Source: Endomychus coccineus (taxonomy: Eukaryota; Arthropoda; Insecta; Coleoptera; Endomychidae). From it: a stretch of 64,000 nt of DNA. Positions 11,840-24,637 of this stretch are shown piece by piece. The translations under genes were made by a program, and so were the position numbers. The notes beneath the pieces were generated by a model, which was given only the letters and a program-made list of their open reading frames with translations, searched no databases and was not told where the DNA came from. Each line of letters begins with the position of its first letter. Position 1 is the stretch's first letter. The stretch is taken from NCBI GenBank assembly GCA_958510875.1, contig OY294068.1, forward strand, positions 68,612,633-68,676,632, in the 5' to 3' direction.

Positions 11840-12565
11840 ACTTCAAAATAAACTCAATAAAAAAGCCTTAAACGTAATTTATCCGCAGATTAATAATACT
11901 ACAAAATCAAATTTCACATGTCTAACATATTTAGGTAAACATTCACTAAAAATATCGCAATTCCTTAAAAAACAGAATAAAAACGTCCCCTTTAAAACAA
12001 CAATATATATTATAACTGGAAATCTAAAAAATATAAATTAAAGAAATCTGGAGTTTACAGACTGAGATGTGATGACTGTAGTGTGCTTTGTACATAGGAC
12101 AAACTGGACGTAGTTTCAGCATAAGGTTCAACGAACATTTGAGAAGTTACAGGCTCAAAAAAGAGGACTCTAATTACGCGAATCACCTGTTAGAACATAA
12201 CCACAATTTCCCCCTTAATTCCGATATTCTACATATTCAGGAAAAAGAACATAAACTTAATATACTAGAATCCATAGAAATATTGAAACACTAAAAAAAC
12301 AATAATGATGTAATATTAAATGATCAAATCGATACATATAATTCACCACTTGTTAACAATTTTGTAAACACACTCCCACCATTATCTACCCCCATCCCTC
12401 AATTTATACCACATTCTGATCCCTGATATTTAAGGACATACTTTTAGATTTAGCTTTAGTTGATAACTCCTTGCTTTGAAATTGCCACAGTGTGGTGAAA
12501 CAATTTGTCAACATTTTTAAATTAAATGTTTGTAAAAATTTGAATTTTATTCTCCAACTTCCGAA
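11840..12565 (+). pseudogene. Penelope-like reverse transcriptase end, GIY-YIG endonuclease and 3' tail
   Basis: From about 11905 the text reads TCLTYLGKHSLKISQFLKKQ and NKNVPFKTT, the linker between reverse transcriptase and endonuclease in PLEs. Then SGVYRLRCDDCSVL is followed, after a one-base frame change near 12092, by YIGQTGRSFSIRFNEHLRSY, giving the GVY...YIG core and the downstream Arg and His-rich region (NHLLEHNHNFPLNSDILHIQ). A stop follows ILKH at 12292. The 3' tail carries GCCACAGTGTGGTGAAACAA and ends near 12565. Frame lesions make it non-functional; its near identity to the inverted arm suggests one insertion event. Confidence 0.8.
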
Positions 12566-12569
12566 GAAT

Positions 12570-15500
12570 TATGAATTTACACTACGTAAACACCGAAACC
12601 ATAGATACCTATAAAACTCAATTGATCGGACCTAACATCACAATTTCTCCTCTCAGCTAATAGATATTTGACAAAATAATTAAGTTAACCTTATGTTATT
12701 TTATTACAGTGATGAATCTCAGTTTAATTATAGATTTAGTATAATTGGCAGAATGGCAGTACAGGATGATTTGCAATACAACTTACAAACATTTTCGTTC
12801 AAAGTTCCACCATAATTAGTTATTTCAATACGAACAAACATTAAATTGAGATTCAATTAATGATAACAACAATTTTGAACTCATTTTGGTCACTGAAAAA
12901 GTAATAACATTTGAATAGAATCAACCATTACATCATAAATTTAAATACAATAACTATTGTAAATTTGATTTTCACTAATTTAATAAGAGTAGGTTTGCTA
13001 ACACCATAACAGATATAACAAAACACAAATATAGTATTTTCTAATATGTTTGATGATGCTGCAGTGTCAGCGAAGCTACTCACATTTAATTTATAAAATT
13101 ACGTGATAATCAAATAAATTGTTATTTTATTTAAGTTTAATAATATTTTGTGTTTTGCTTGAAGAAAAACCAAATGGATATCGAGAGTTCACACAATTAT
13201 ATTCAATGGTATATTTGAAAACTTCAATGAATTTTTGTGTATTTTTTCGTTTACTTTGTTTCATTCTGTAGCTAATAAATGAAGAATTGTATTGAAGATT
13301 CGAGCTGTAAAATTGATCTATTTACAGTCTATGTTTTCCCATTATAAATAGTAGCCATTTTAATTATAAAGTGATATTAATTGAATTCATATTTTTCCAT
13401 ATTCCTTAGATACATAATGTGGTAGCATATTATTAAAGAAAGTAACAATGACAATTTCAACTTGAGGCTTTACTTGAAAGTTCTTAATTTTCATAAAACA
13501 ACCAAAATGGAAAATTCAACTTTGTAGATGAAAAATTACTAGGAAGAATTTTTATTTCTTTGTATAAGAGATGAAATAGTTAGTTCAAAACTTTATTACA
13601 CCTGAGAGAGAATTAGGACAATTTATGTGAAATGATGATTGCATCAAAATTGCTCGTAATTTTACCTTTGAATTGAGTAGTTCTTTCTGTATACCTTTAA
13701 AATCGGGTAATCTACAGTTTCCTTTTTCCATAACAAGATACTGTTCAGAAAAAGGAAAAATAATTGACGTAAATTTGTACTAGGTTAACCGGGAATTGTA
13801 ATGTACTTTTGAATTCTACTTAATAATTGAATTTTCTTGTAGAACTAGTTCCAATAACATATTTCTTACCCTCACTTGAAGAGCCTTTCATTCCGATCAA
13901 TCAATGTAGGAATAGGAAAATTCTTATGGGATTCATGCATACACAAAATGAAACAGAAGAAAATCCTCAAGATGGAAAAAAGAGACAAGTTTTGTATAAA
14001 ATTAACATTAATACCCGTATATATGTCCCTGACAATTGAAATTTTTCGTAATTCGATTATTGCAATGTAGGTGTACATACTTTTTTAATTGTTCAATTGT
14101 ATAGTTTAGATGTATAGAACTTCACACAAAGATTTGAGATGAATTTATCAACAACCCCCAAATACAATTTCAGTAAAGTTTTCTGCCGTAATTGATGAAT
14201 AAGCATGCAAATATTAAATATCTTATTCTTATTTTTGAGATTTTAACTATAGTTTCATTAGTTATGATTGTTGAATTAAATATTTATTATACATTATAAC
14301 ATTAATTTTGAACTTTTGTGAGAAAAAGATTTGGCATCTTGTGAAGTGAACCTAGACCTTGAATTTATCTATCAATTAATTATCAATGATTTGCTTGCCT
14401 TTTGTCAATGATTAATTACATATAAGTTATAAGAAATTGGCATACAAAGGATAAAAGTGAAATTGAGGAGTAAAGATTTTTTGAATGAATTTCGAAAAGT
14501 CGGTGTCTACGATGTACTTAATTAAATTCCAGACTTTTCCTTTTTTTGGAATTCAATTTCAGTTTGATTTTGTCAATAAACCCTCGAGAATTTTTTGTTT
14601 CCTGTTCACAAACATGCATTTACCAATTCAAGGCAACAAGGATGTGGAGAAACAAACATTCCACACAATATTATACCATTATAATCCTCGAAATGTTTCA
14701 AGTATAGTTATAATTAGACATTTAAACGATGACAATTTTCTTTTAATAGCTGGCACAACTTATATTCAAATAACGGTGATCGAGTACAGACTACACTGCA
14801 CACAAAATTGTATTGAATTCAATTTTGTCTACTAAGAACCTGTCTCCCTCTCCAGATAGGATGACAAATAACCATATGCAAATAACTCCAATACAAATAA
14901 TAAGTTAAAAAAAATTTTAAACTGTTTTCGTAGAATGTACCCTCAAGGAAATGAAATGAATTTCACTTGAACATATTCTAGATAGCAAAAAACCATAGAA
15001 ACTGAAAAATATTGTGTCTATTACCTAGGATTAATTTTAGACCTGATTAATAGTTATTTGTATAAGCAATGTACGAAATGATACTTGGATATTCGAGAAA
15101 GACAATTTTTTTTATAAAGCTGCACCAGTTATTTCAGACATCAAGAGATTTTACTAATCACAAACAACTTTATTTATAGAACAAATTTCAAAAATATGGG
15201 GAAAGCATTAGAAATTAAATCTGGGGGAGATTTTAAAGTATGCATTCAATGCACAAATTATATTCTACGTGCAGGTTGTCAAAACTAGAAACCAACTGCA
15301 ATAAAGTTATTTCCATTTATGCTTTTACAACAAACCAACATCCATGTCCCTTAGCGTGATCAGATAAAAAATATGTACTTCAAAGAATTACACCACTTCC
15401 AATTAGGAATCAACCCACATGTTCTAATCATTTGCAGGCCTGTTTGAAACGATTTTGTTTTCTGTACTACTTACAAGCAAACAAAATTAATATCTTCTAT

Positions 15501-16585
15501 CCAGATTTTTGAAGATGAATATCAATTTACCCCAAACGTCCCCACTATCGTTCCTAATTTTGTTGTAACCCTCGTGAATTCCCAAGCCTTTTTTGTAGTA
15601 TATATCACAATACAAAATTGACGTTCCTTGTGATTCAAGGTGATAAATGTGTTCTCCAACAAGTGCAAATGGAATTAATTTCTGATTTGACCCTCATGTG
15701 TTTTAAACATTTTACAGGCCTATTTTCATGAATTTATTTTTGTATTGTTGACAAGTGGAGGGAATTAGTGTTTATTATCTATATTTTGGATCGTGAATGT
15801 ATAAACAAGAACCCACATTCTAACATGTAGTGATTTTTCTTATTAATATATGCTAACAAAATTCGACATTTCTGATTTTAGTTGTTGCCTTCATGAAATT
15901 AAAGTTGGTTATAAAGATTTCAGAATGTTGCATTAATCCAAAAATTATCACCATAAATTTTGGAAGCATGCAATTCTGATCTTTGCAATAGTAATTATTG
16001 CCCTGGATTCAAGGGGTCATCGCAATAATTATTCTTGTACATATTTACATAAATGTCTTTCTTAACTTGCACCCTCCATCAAAGACTCATTGATCAATAG
16101 GATGAAAATATTTGATATCAAAATTATTGTTTAAAATACGTTGTCCTATAAGAAGTTGAAATATGCCAACCCTAATAGTATGGTTCTTAATTTGTATATT
16201 TATAGAGGTGATAATCTCACACAGCGCAATAACCGCAATTACAGCGAATAAGTATAAGTATATCTTCAATGCTTATTCACAAGTAGATCAGTCACCCTGT
16301 GTTAAAAAAGATAATTTCAGGAAAACAGTCCATATCTTATGTTGTGAAGTAACATATGAATATAAATAATCTTTTTAGTTAAGCTTTGTGATTGTAAATC
16401 AATATTTTTAAATTAAATTTGCACTTTGAATTTTTGAAGAGTAAAATGTATTCAAATTTTTTCAACAGTGAATGTGAAACATGCAATTATCATTATTTAC
16501 AAAATTCAGTGAGTTGTAAAGTTTTAGGAATATGATGAATTCGACTTTTCATCTATTAGAAAAATGAATATGAAATTGTGCAATT
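12570..16585. other. Large AT-rich region, only unsupported short ORFs
   Basis: Frames at 13827-14070 (three overlapping), 14485-14835 (116 codons) and 16163-16369 (68 codons, hydrophobic start) have no motif I recognise, no clear splice context and codon use like random A+T-rich sequence. The 116-codon frame is the longest here and starts with ATG, but I do not call it a gene. No repeat partner was found. Confidence 0.4.
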
Positions 16586-16589
16586 TAGA

Positions 16590-18320
16590 AGCACCCTATC
16601 CATATGGATAGCTAGCAGAGCCATTTCAGAAAAATTAAGACAAAAATACATCATAATTACAGGCTATTTATAGGCTTTTTCAGACAACTGTAAATTTTTA
16701 GGCACAATTGAAAAAAAAACGAAGCTCTGCTGGCTTACTATAAGCTAGCAGAGCTATCTAAAAATTCCCGTTTGTGGGAAATAATTCGGATGCCAAAATC
16801 ATAGGCACTTTATAGGCTTTTCAAATATGACAAGAAAAATTCCTTTTATCCTAGCAAACTGAGCGTTCCTTCTATGACCTCGGTTGAGATGAACTGTAGG
16901 TCAGCATGAGATCATGAAATTTTATGAAAATAGAAAATAGTTACATAGGAATTATAGGCTATAGGCATACTTTTTTTGAAGCCTAGGACCTAAGATAAGC
17001 TAGCAGAGACACCTAAAATTCACGATTGAGGGATATAATTTCGGGTGCTAAAATTATAGGCCCTTCAAATATGACGAGAAAAATTTATTTTATCCTAGAA
17101 AACTGAGCGTTCCTTCTATGGCCTCAGTTGAGATGAACTGTAGGTCAGTATGAGATCATAAAATTTCATGGAAATGGAAAATAGTTACATAGGAATTATA
17201 GGCTTTTTTGGGCACAACTAAAAATTTTCAGCCACAAGCCGAGGATCTGCTGGCTTTATATAAGCTAGGAGCACTACAGAGAAATGTGGTCCCATGTCTA
17301 TAGTCCCTTCACAGGTTCTACGAAAATGACGAGAAATATGTTTTTTATCGAACAAACTTTTGGTTTTAAAAATGTTATTAGTGTAGTTGTATTGTACATG
17401 ATTGTCATTTTGATGAGTTGGGATACAACAATCTAATCATGGGTACGGATTTTGGTCAGGAAACAACATTATTGTATATTAATTCTCAGCAGTTGAGCTG
17501 AGGAAAAATAGAAATATTCATGCAGGAATTATGGGATACAGAAATAACAATTTTTCAAAAAATTTAAATGCAATTCAAGTGTTTAACTATTATCACATTG
17601 ACAAATCTTACTATATTGGAACAGTTTTTACAAAAATTAACAACAAATAACTTTCCTCAAACGTGAATTTTTAAGAGGGTCTGCTAGCTTATCTTAGGTC
17701 AGCAGAGCCTATTTTCTATTTTCATCAAAATGTATGATCTCATGCCGACCTACAGTTCATCTCAACCGAGACCAAAGGAATTTTTATTGTCATAATTGAA
17801 GAGCCTATAAAGTGCTCATAATTGTAGCACCTAAATTACTTTCCTCAATCGTGAATTTTTAGGTGGCGCTGCTAGCTTATCTTAGGTCAGCTGAGCCTAG
17901 GCTTGAAAAAAATTGTGCCTGAAAATTTGTAGTTGTGTCCACAAAAAGACTATGAATAGCATATAATTCCTATGTAACTATTCTTGATTTTCATGAAATT
18001 TTATGATCTCATGCTAACCTACAGTTCATCTCAACCAAGGCCATAGAAGGAACACTCAGTTTGCTATGATACAATGAATTTTTCTGGTCATAATTGGAGA
18101 GCCTATAAAGTGCCTATAATTTCGGCATTTGACTTATTTTCCTCAAACGGGAATTTTTAGGTGGCTCTACTAAATTATCTTAAGCCAGCAGAGCCTCGGT
18201 TTATTTTTGTTTTCAAATTTATAGTTGTCTGAACAACGCCTATGATTATGACTTTTTTTTTCATTTTCCTGAAATTGCTCTGCTAGCATTAGGGACGTTC
18301 CATATGGGATAGACAGAAAA
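16590..18320. mobile_element. Foldback-like element M with tandem-repeat arms
   Basis: The left arm contains direct repeats anchored by GCTAGCAGAG (16610, 16744, 16999 and a variant near 17261; the full spacings are about 255-262 bases). Each repeat carries blocks such as GAGCGTTCCTTCTATG and GAGATGAACTGTAGGTCAG. The right arm, from about 17650, carries the same blocks inverted (CTGCTAGCTTATCTTAGGTC, CTACAGTTCATCTCAACC, CATAGAAGGAACACTCAGT). The outer ends are inverted too (CTATCCATATGGATAGCTAG and GGACGTTCCATATGGGATAG). The unpaired centre (17320-17640) has no ORF. Inverted arms built of direct repeats are the hallmark of Drosophila Foldback elements; kinship with them is only structural inference. 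Confidence 0.75.
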
Positions 18321-19066
18321 TGAGTCCTTGGGAGAGTCAGTAATAATGTACAATTACGGCGTTCAAATTTTTGACTAAATGTTCACGTAATGCTCGGAGA
18401 CGTCCACATTTCTACCATCGAGGTCATTTCTTATTAATTTCTTTGAGGAGAGCGAGCGACTTTGTTTTTCAAACATATATAGACCCGAAACTAAGAAACA
18501 AAAATCTCACATACTACTAAAACTTTATACATGAAACTTTATGATCAATTATAATTGCATATATTTGAGAGCAGAAAACAAATATTCATATGTTGGGTGT
18601 TCAGTCACAATATCAAAATTACCTATTAGGGACCGAAAAACTAAATTTGTTCATAACCAACAAATTCCAAATCGTTGCAAATGGAAAAATAATTCGAATA
18701 GATTAAAAAGATTGCATCGAAATACATTTAGCTTTCATTATTATTGTATTAAATTTGAAAATGTAAAACAGTAATAAAGCAAATAGTGATTGGATGTAAT
18801 AAAACACTTTTTTCTTGGTTTTCTTATATTTTAGAAACACTAACGTGACTATATAAGACTATAAGAAACAAAATGAAAGTGTTTTATTATATCAATATCA
18901 TTAATTATCACAAAGTATCGGCTCCCACCATCGATTTTTTCAAATAGTGATTATTTATTACGGCTATTCACACATTTTTCTTCAGAATTCCAAAAGTAAG
19001 TTTTTATAAGCGAGACCCCCTTCCATTATTACGATAGCTCAATGTTTACAATTCAACAAAATGACA
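18321..19066. other. AT-rich spacer
   Basis: A 77-codon frame at 18541-18774 is rich in Asn, Lys and Tyr and shows no motif. Nothing else was recognised. Confidence 0.4.
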
Positions 19067-19315
19067 TTATTCACGCTCATATATTTCTTCATCAAACAAG
19101 ACAAAAAATCTTTCTCCCGGACCAGTTATTAGACTGATGTCATATATCCAATGACAAATCGTAAATTTAACCTCCAAACTAGTTTCTGATTCTGTATTCT
19201 CGACTAAAACAAATGCAGAACAGTGATAAAAACATGTGAGGAGAATTTCATTCTGTTTCTGAAAATAAACCAGGCTATAAATATATTCTTTCTGAAATGT
19301 ACATTGTGTACCCAC
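19067..19315 (-). CDS. Unrecognised 82-codon frame, possible coding relic
   Basis: The minus-strand frame contains LVENTESETSLEVKFTICHW and LITGPGERFFVLFDEEIYER before its stop, less low-complexity than neighbouring random frames. Three acceptor-like sites lie upstream in the frame, the best being TGCATTTGTTTTAG before the LVENTESE part. It lies about 0.7 kb downstream of the stop of the better supported minus-strand exon at 20030-20186, so it could be an alternative 3' exon or chance. Confidence 0.18.
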   Translation of the reverse strand: MGTQCTFQKEYIYSLVYFQKQNEILLTCFYHCSAFVLVENTESETSLEVKFTICHWIYDISLITGPGERFFVLFDEEIYERE

Positions 19316-19749
19316 GATTTGACATTATTATTCAAATAAATAGTGAATTTAGCACCTTCAGCCTCAATAGAATGTCATAGATTTCCAACTGTCAAGTGTA
19401 ATTTTCAAAGTTATTATATGCCACCATTATTGATCAATTGATTACCATTGTACTTGGAACTGTTTTCATTTTAATGACAAATTAATAAAATACATACACT
19501 CCAATTATCAGAATAGGATATTAAAACTATTTATTCGTAGAGTTTTATGATTACCTTTTTAGCCTTTAATTAATCAATAATTTTATGAGAACAATAAGAA
19601 AAAATGTTTGGTTTATCCGAAAATATAAAACAAAAGCTGCAATCACAAAATATTTAAATATTATTTTCCAATTGATCGGATTTCAGATAATTAATGTCTG
19701 GAATAACATCTTAATATTTTATAACTACAAATCTTTTAAAAGCTGTAAA

Positions 19750-19755
19750 ATTTAT
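19750..19755 (-). terminator. Possible poly(A) signal for the minus-strand gene
   Basis: AATAAA on the minus strand (TTTATT on plus) lies about 275 bases downstream of the stop codon at 20030. The hexamer is common in A+T-rich DNA, so the support is weak. Confidence 0.2.
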
Positions 19756-20029
19756 TAAAATAATTTGGTTTGTATATGACATGTTACTTAATTCAAATAT
19801 ACAATGTGTTATATCACAATAAATAATCCAAATCGATTAAAAACATACGAGTTTAATTCTGAACGGATTTTGCTTCATCTTCGACTAGTGCATAATCTTT
19901 ACTCACACGAGTACAATTTTATACAGGCATTTTAAATCTCAACAGACAGATTAAGAGCAGCAAATGAAACATCCTTACTCAAAACACCATCCTGTAATTT
20001 AGGTATAACTACAGGCCAGTTGATGAGCA

Positions 20030-20186
20030 TCACGTTACTTCCATCACAAGATTGTTTTTTCTGATGATGGTCTTATTTTTGTTGTTTGTTGTTGATGTCC
20101 CACTAGATTCTGTACATTGTGAGTTCACTAAATCATCAGAAACTGAATCTGTGTCACTTGAAATGGGTATTTCAAAAATATTGGCA
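20030..20186 (-). CDS. Candidate terminal exon of an unrecognised host gene
   Basis: Reading leftward on the minus strand, a good acceptor (CTTAACTTTGTTTTAG) is followed by one base completing a codon and then 51 codons and TGA. The peptide includes ANIFEIPISSDTDSVSDDLV, then NSQCTESSGTSTTNNKNK, and ends TIIRKNNLVMEVT. It is hydrophilic and Ser/Thr/Asn-rich, as expected for a cytoplasmic or disordered tail. The single leading base fits the two-base remainder of the exon at 28318-28447 (AG|T gives Ser), which is the main support for joining them across an 8.1-kb intron that contains elements G, H, I and L. I do not recognise the protein. Confidence 0.5.
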
Positions 20187-20391
20187 CTAAAACAAAGTTA
20201 AGTATTACAATGATAAATTAATAAATACATTAATGCTGTATCAACATAATATATGCAAGAGGTACACATTTTTTTCGATAATAAGCTATCAGCTAGATAT
20301 ATACACGGTACATGATGATCAATTCAACATGGCTCACTATCTTTTATGTGCCTATATAATTCACAAAAGTAATCTGCAAATTATTTTTCGT

Positions 20392-21614
20392 TATTTGGGT
20401 CGATCACTTTTATGACCGATTTGTACCCAAAACAGTGGGTAGTGTATCGCGCAATACAGATTGCCTTTCAGCCAAAATGGTACTCCTGCTTCATGTGCTA
20501 TAACTAAAGGCGAACAAATAATATTTTGGGCACGGTACTTCCCCATCGCTTTTATGGAAAATTTATGTTTCAAGCGATAGGTGGCAATAAAATAGAACTT
20601 TGTATACCCTGCTGCCACTATACACGCATCGTTTTTACGGGCGAATGATGCACCGTTGGAAAGTTCGTCAAATTTTCTTCAAGAAAATACCCAGCTTGCT
20701 CACTTTCACCGGTGCCTCATTCGAGGTTTCAACTTGCCGCGCGATTCCTTTCGACCCGAGTTTGAAATGCGCGCTCTCGACAAGGGCAGAGCGTTGCGCG
20801 TCTATGGTTCATGTGCGTGTACGGCTGAAACTATTTGTCGACATTTGTCATTGACAATTTCCCGTTTTTGGCGTGTTTTTACGTGGAAAGTTGACAATCG
20901 TTCAATTCCATAATCGAAAAAAGTTCCAGTACGGCAGCTTGTCATTGTCTAAACAGTCAGATGTTAGATATCATTCCAATTGTTTGAAAAAAGTCACAAC
21001 TTTCAACGGAAAATTCCGATTTTCGTACATAAAATTAGAATTTAGTAAAATCATACATTTTGACCATTATAACCAATAATCAATTTCGGAAAACATTTAA
21101 AAATAAAAATGTTTACTTACTCTGCAATATTAACAATATTACATTCATGAAATTTAATAACATTTGGCAATTGAATGAGAACGCATCGCTGTCCTTGTCT
21201 AGTGCGCGCATTTTAAACTCGTCTTTCGAGCGGCGAGCCTCACTTTCTCAGGGGCAAAGATGTGGCAGCTGGGTTTTTCTTTGAAAAAGCTTACATCGTT
21301 CCTTCTCAAAAGCGATGGGTGTGTGGGTAAATTAATCGACATGGTCATATTCGACGCCAACAACCACCCTTAAAGCAGGGGATGAAGGGTGGCAGGCAGT
21401 CGGGTATCAAAAAGTCCATTTTATTGCCCCATATCGATTGAAACAAAAATTTTCCATCAAAGTGATGGGTGAAGTACCGCTTAAAATTCTATTTGTATTG
21501 TATAAGACAGAAAGCAGGGGTACGGTTTTGGCAGAAAGGCAATTAGTATTGTGCGATACACTATCCACTATTTTGAATACAAATGGGACATAAAAGCGAT
21601 CGACCCAAATTTTT
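20392..21614. mobile_element. GC-richer foldback element L
   Basis: The two ends are inverted copies: ATTTGGGTCGATCACTTTTA at the left and AAAAGCGATCGACCCAAAT at the right. Pairing continues through 20395-20640 with 21390-21610 and, less perfectly, through 20650-20800 with 21190-21300 (shared AAAATACCCAGCTTGC/AAACCCAGCTGCC and GAAATGCGCGCTCTCGACAA blocks). The element is markedly richer in G+C than its surroundings. Overlapping frames on both strands look like a by-product of that composition, and no transposase motif is visible. Type and target duplication are unclear. Confidence 0.7.
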
Positions 21615-21619
21615 GCAGT

Positions 21620-24187
21620 GAACGGTGTTTTGTTATCCTGGGCTACACCGATTCTACTAATTTTTAGTAGAATAACACACAACTCCTCATACTCAACTTC
21701 GATCATTTAGATATTTGAGGTGATGAACAATTTTCACTTGATGTTTGTTAGTTTACATTCCAAGAACTGTATCTTGGGTGTTTTGATTGCAAGAATCCTG
21801 AACTCAACTCCAATTAAATGCTTTGCGTATATTTCATCAATCTCAATTAATGTTATTATCAGCAAAACTCGCCACAACTTACAAAATTCGAATATTTCAT
21901 TTTATTAATGAAAATAAAAGAAACCTAGGATGCACAGGAGATACGAGCTTTATAACATCGAGCGAAGATAACAAATCATTGAAAACGGCACAGCAAGACG
22001 GCAGAATTCTGGACCAAAGTGCAACAAGATTCAAGATATCTGTAAAGGTCCAAAAGTTGAGGCGCTGGAACCCTTTTAAAAGATCAAAAAGGATGCGATC
22101 GAAACCCAAAAACGCCTAAAAATTGAAGGTAACTGGAGACTACAAGATACAATTGATAGATGGCTTTGAGTAACAATCAAGCCATGGGAGGTGCCCTCCC
22201 CCAAAAATTCAATAAGAACAAAATTCTGGAGCAAAATGGAAACGAAAAACCAAAATACCTTAGCTCTGTAGAAACTTTGAGAATGAAGTCAATGGAGAGT
22301 GACTGAAGCTCACAGCTGAATACCTACAATACTGGGAACTTAATGAAAGTAAAGGAATCACATCCGAAGAACGTAATGGAATCATTGATGGACGGACAAT
22401 GGGTCAATGGGAGAAGATTCAACCACCCAAATTACATTTTAGGTGACCAACGGTGTATGTCTGCCCTGATAGTTTATTTTGGCGTTTGATAACTCAAAGT
22501 TGTGCTGTGTAGCACGTGGATGCTCAGAGACATCCAAAAACAAAGTTTAGACGTTACATTCCATTAGCGAGTATTATTTTTCATTATTTTACTAATTATT
22601 TGGTCAATGACAATGAAATGTCACCCATAGACGTACTTTCACATCTCAATTGAATCAGATAAGATTAAAATCTGATATTACGTGATGCGGGGTAAGCCAC
22701 TGGACAACGAAAACAAAGATCCGCCATTTGCAGTCCCTTCTAGGTCTACCAATTACGCCAATAGCTCCTTTTTCAAATTATTTATTCTAAGGACCAAATG
22801 TACGTTCTTAGACGTACTATAATACCTTGAAGAGAGGGCGGCGCTTAGGCTGAGAATAGTTTCAGTTTCGAAGGAACAAACGACTCTATGTCCACAACGA
22901 AGGCTCCGTCGACTATCCTGGCCCAAATATGCGAGGGAGTCATCTCTAGAAACGGAAGAGTTGATTAGCAAAAAATAAGTGATGATTCGAAAGAAGGAAA
23001 AAAAAAATCTTCATCACAGTTTTTGAAATGCCCTGTCTACTAGGAGACCTTCGGAAGAGGTCACAGAACTTATCAACCACCATAAGACAAAGAACGAAAG
23101 CTTACTTTTTGACTATGACAAACACCGCATTATGGGTAAACAGTTCGATTTGACAAAGCATGCATATATTTCAGCATAACTAATAATGATAAAAAACATG
23201 AACATTCATTAAGTTCATAGTACAATGAAATACATCAAAATCAACGAAATGAATTTACCAACGATTCAAACATATATACAATTGTGAATGATTAACAAGA
23301 ATTTGGAATCTTCCATGGTACTAGAAGCTCCCTGCAAATAATGTATAGTTCTCAATATTTCTATTTTTAGATAATTGTTGACAAATCTGTAAATAGTTAA
23401 ATTTTCTAGTATCGCAGTTGCTGCATTTATAACTACTTAACGGCTCTTTAAAATTCAAATTCTTTTCTCTCATGAAGTGAAGTATTTCGATAAACTTTTA
23501 TTCAAGTTATAGTTATTAGTGTCGTTTACTTTACTTATAAGAAGTGTTGATCTTAAACCTTATTCACGGTGAGTCGATGATTGTGATTGATGTCGTGAAT
23601 TATTGAAAACGCATGTCTACTAAATAAAAGTTAGAATGGAACAGGTCCCTGGCTAATCGATTAGTAATAGTAATAAATCGTAATAAGAACCATAAAATGA
23701 TAAATGGATAAAATTAAAACTGAGAAATTAAATATTTTCACAATTAGGCCTTAATTTTGAGAGCCTAATCTTAGATTTGATAAATATATTTGTGTATGCC
23801 TAGGCATTTGCAACTAACTGTTAATTGGTTCCCTCATTAAAGGCTCCTATTGGAATGTCAAACATGTATACTCCACCACAACCACCAATGTGTGTGATTT
23901 CAATGAAATTTTGTTTATCTACGATATAAGTGACTCTTAATCGTGTGATTCCTTTGATTCAAACTGCCTAATTCAACCCAACAATCTTTTCATCAGAGCT
24001 CTCCCTGATACCTTGAACTTCTACGGATGTAGAGAGCTACTAGAATATTAATACTATAGCTGCATTCGAACTAGATATAAAAGATGTTTTTCTCGTCACA
24101 AGGGGAAACCTTAGACTAGAAAGTGCTTCATTTGTGGTATAATTAGGAGATGACCATCTATCAAATCATGCCTATTTCTGAAGAACA
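21620..24187. other. Mixed region with higher-GC blocks, no recognised gene
   Basis: Two segments (about 21930-22430 and 22750-22960) have lower A+T content and could be worn coding DNA. One frame, 21823-22119, gives a basic peptide (QKLRRWNPFKRSKRMRSKPK); an opposite-strand frame spans 22753-22971. I recognise neither. The remainder (22980-24187) is AT-rich with no repeat partner. Confidence 0.3.
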
Positions 24188-24637
24188 TAGGGGAGAGTGG
24201 TATTTAGTGATACAATGTGGGAACACCATCGTATATTTTTATTCTGTGATTCTGGCTGTTGCAAATAAGGTTAGTGGTGGATCAGTGTATGTGAGTCCTG
24301 AATATTACAAGCCAAGAACACAGATTATAAATCTGAATGTAGTTGTGTAATTTCGAGTTATGGCCTAAAGTTGTATTTTTTAAATGGGAAAGTTGGCTAT
24401 GGCTTAGTTAAAACGGATTTTGATTCATCTTTCCAACTATGTTCCATATGTCGGATCTCTTTTGATGTATAAGTCTTTAATAGAGAAAATAATATTTTGC
24501 TATATTACTTTTTGCGTTTTTTAATTATTACTCCAAGTAGGCGGGTGTCATCTAAGACAGTGTTTATCCATTTGTCAGTATATTGCATATCAACGATTTT
24601 GCTTCCATCATAATAAAAATTAACTCATTCAATCGTA

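Noticed and set aside
14485..14835. 116-codon ATG frame on plus
   Set aside because: Longest frame in its region, but no motif, no splice or promoter support, and codon use like random A+T-rich DNA. Left uncalled.
16163..16369. 68-codon frame with a signal-peptide-like start
   Set aside because: Hydrophobic starts are frequent by chance in T-rich sequence; an opposite-strand frame of similar length overlaps it.
20600..21284. Several overlapping 68-85-codon frames
   Set aside because: They come from the GC-rich arms of foldback element L; overlapping frames on the same strand and no motif.
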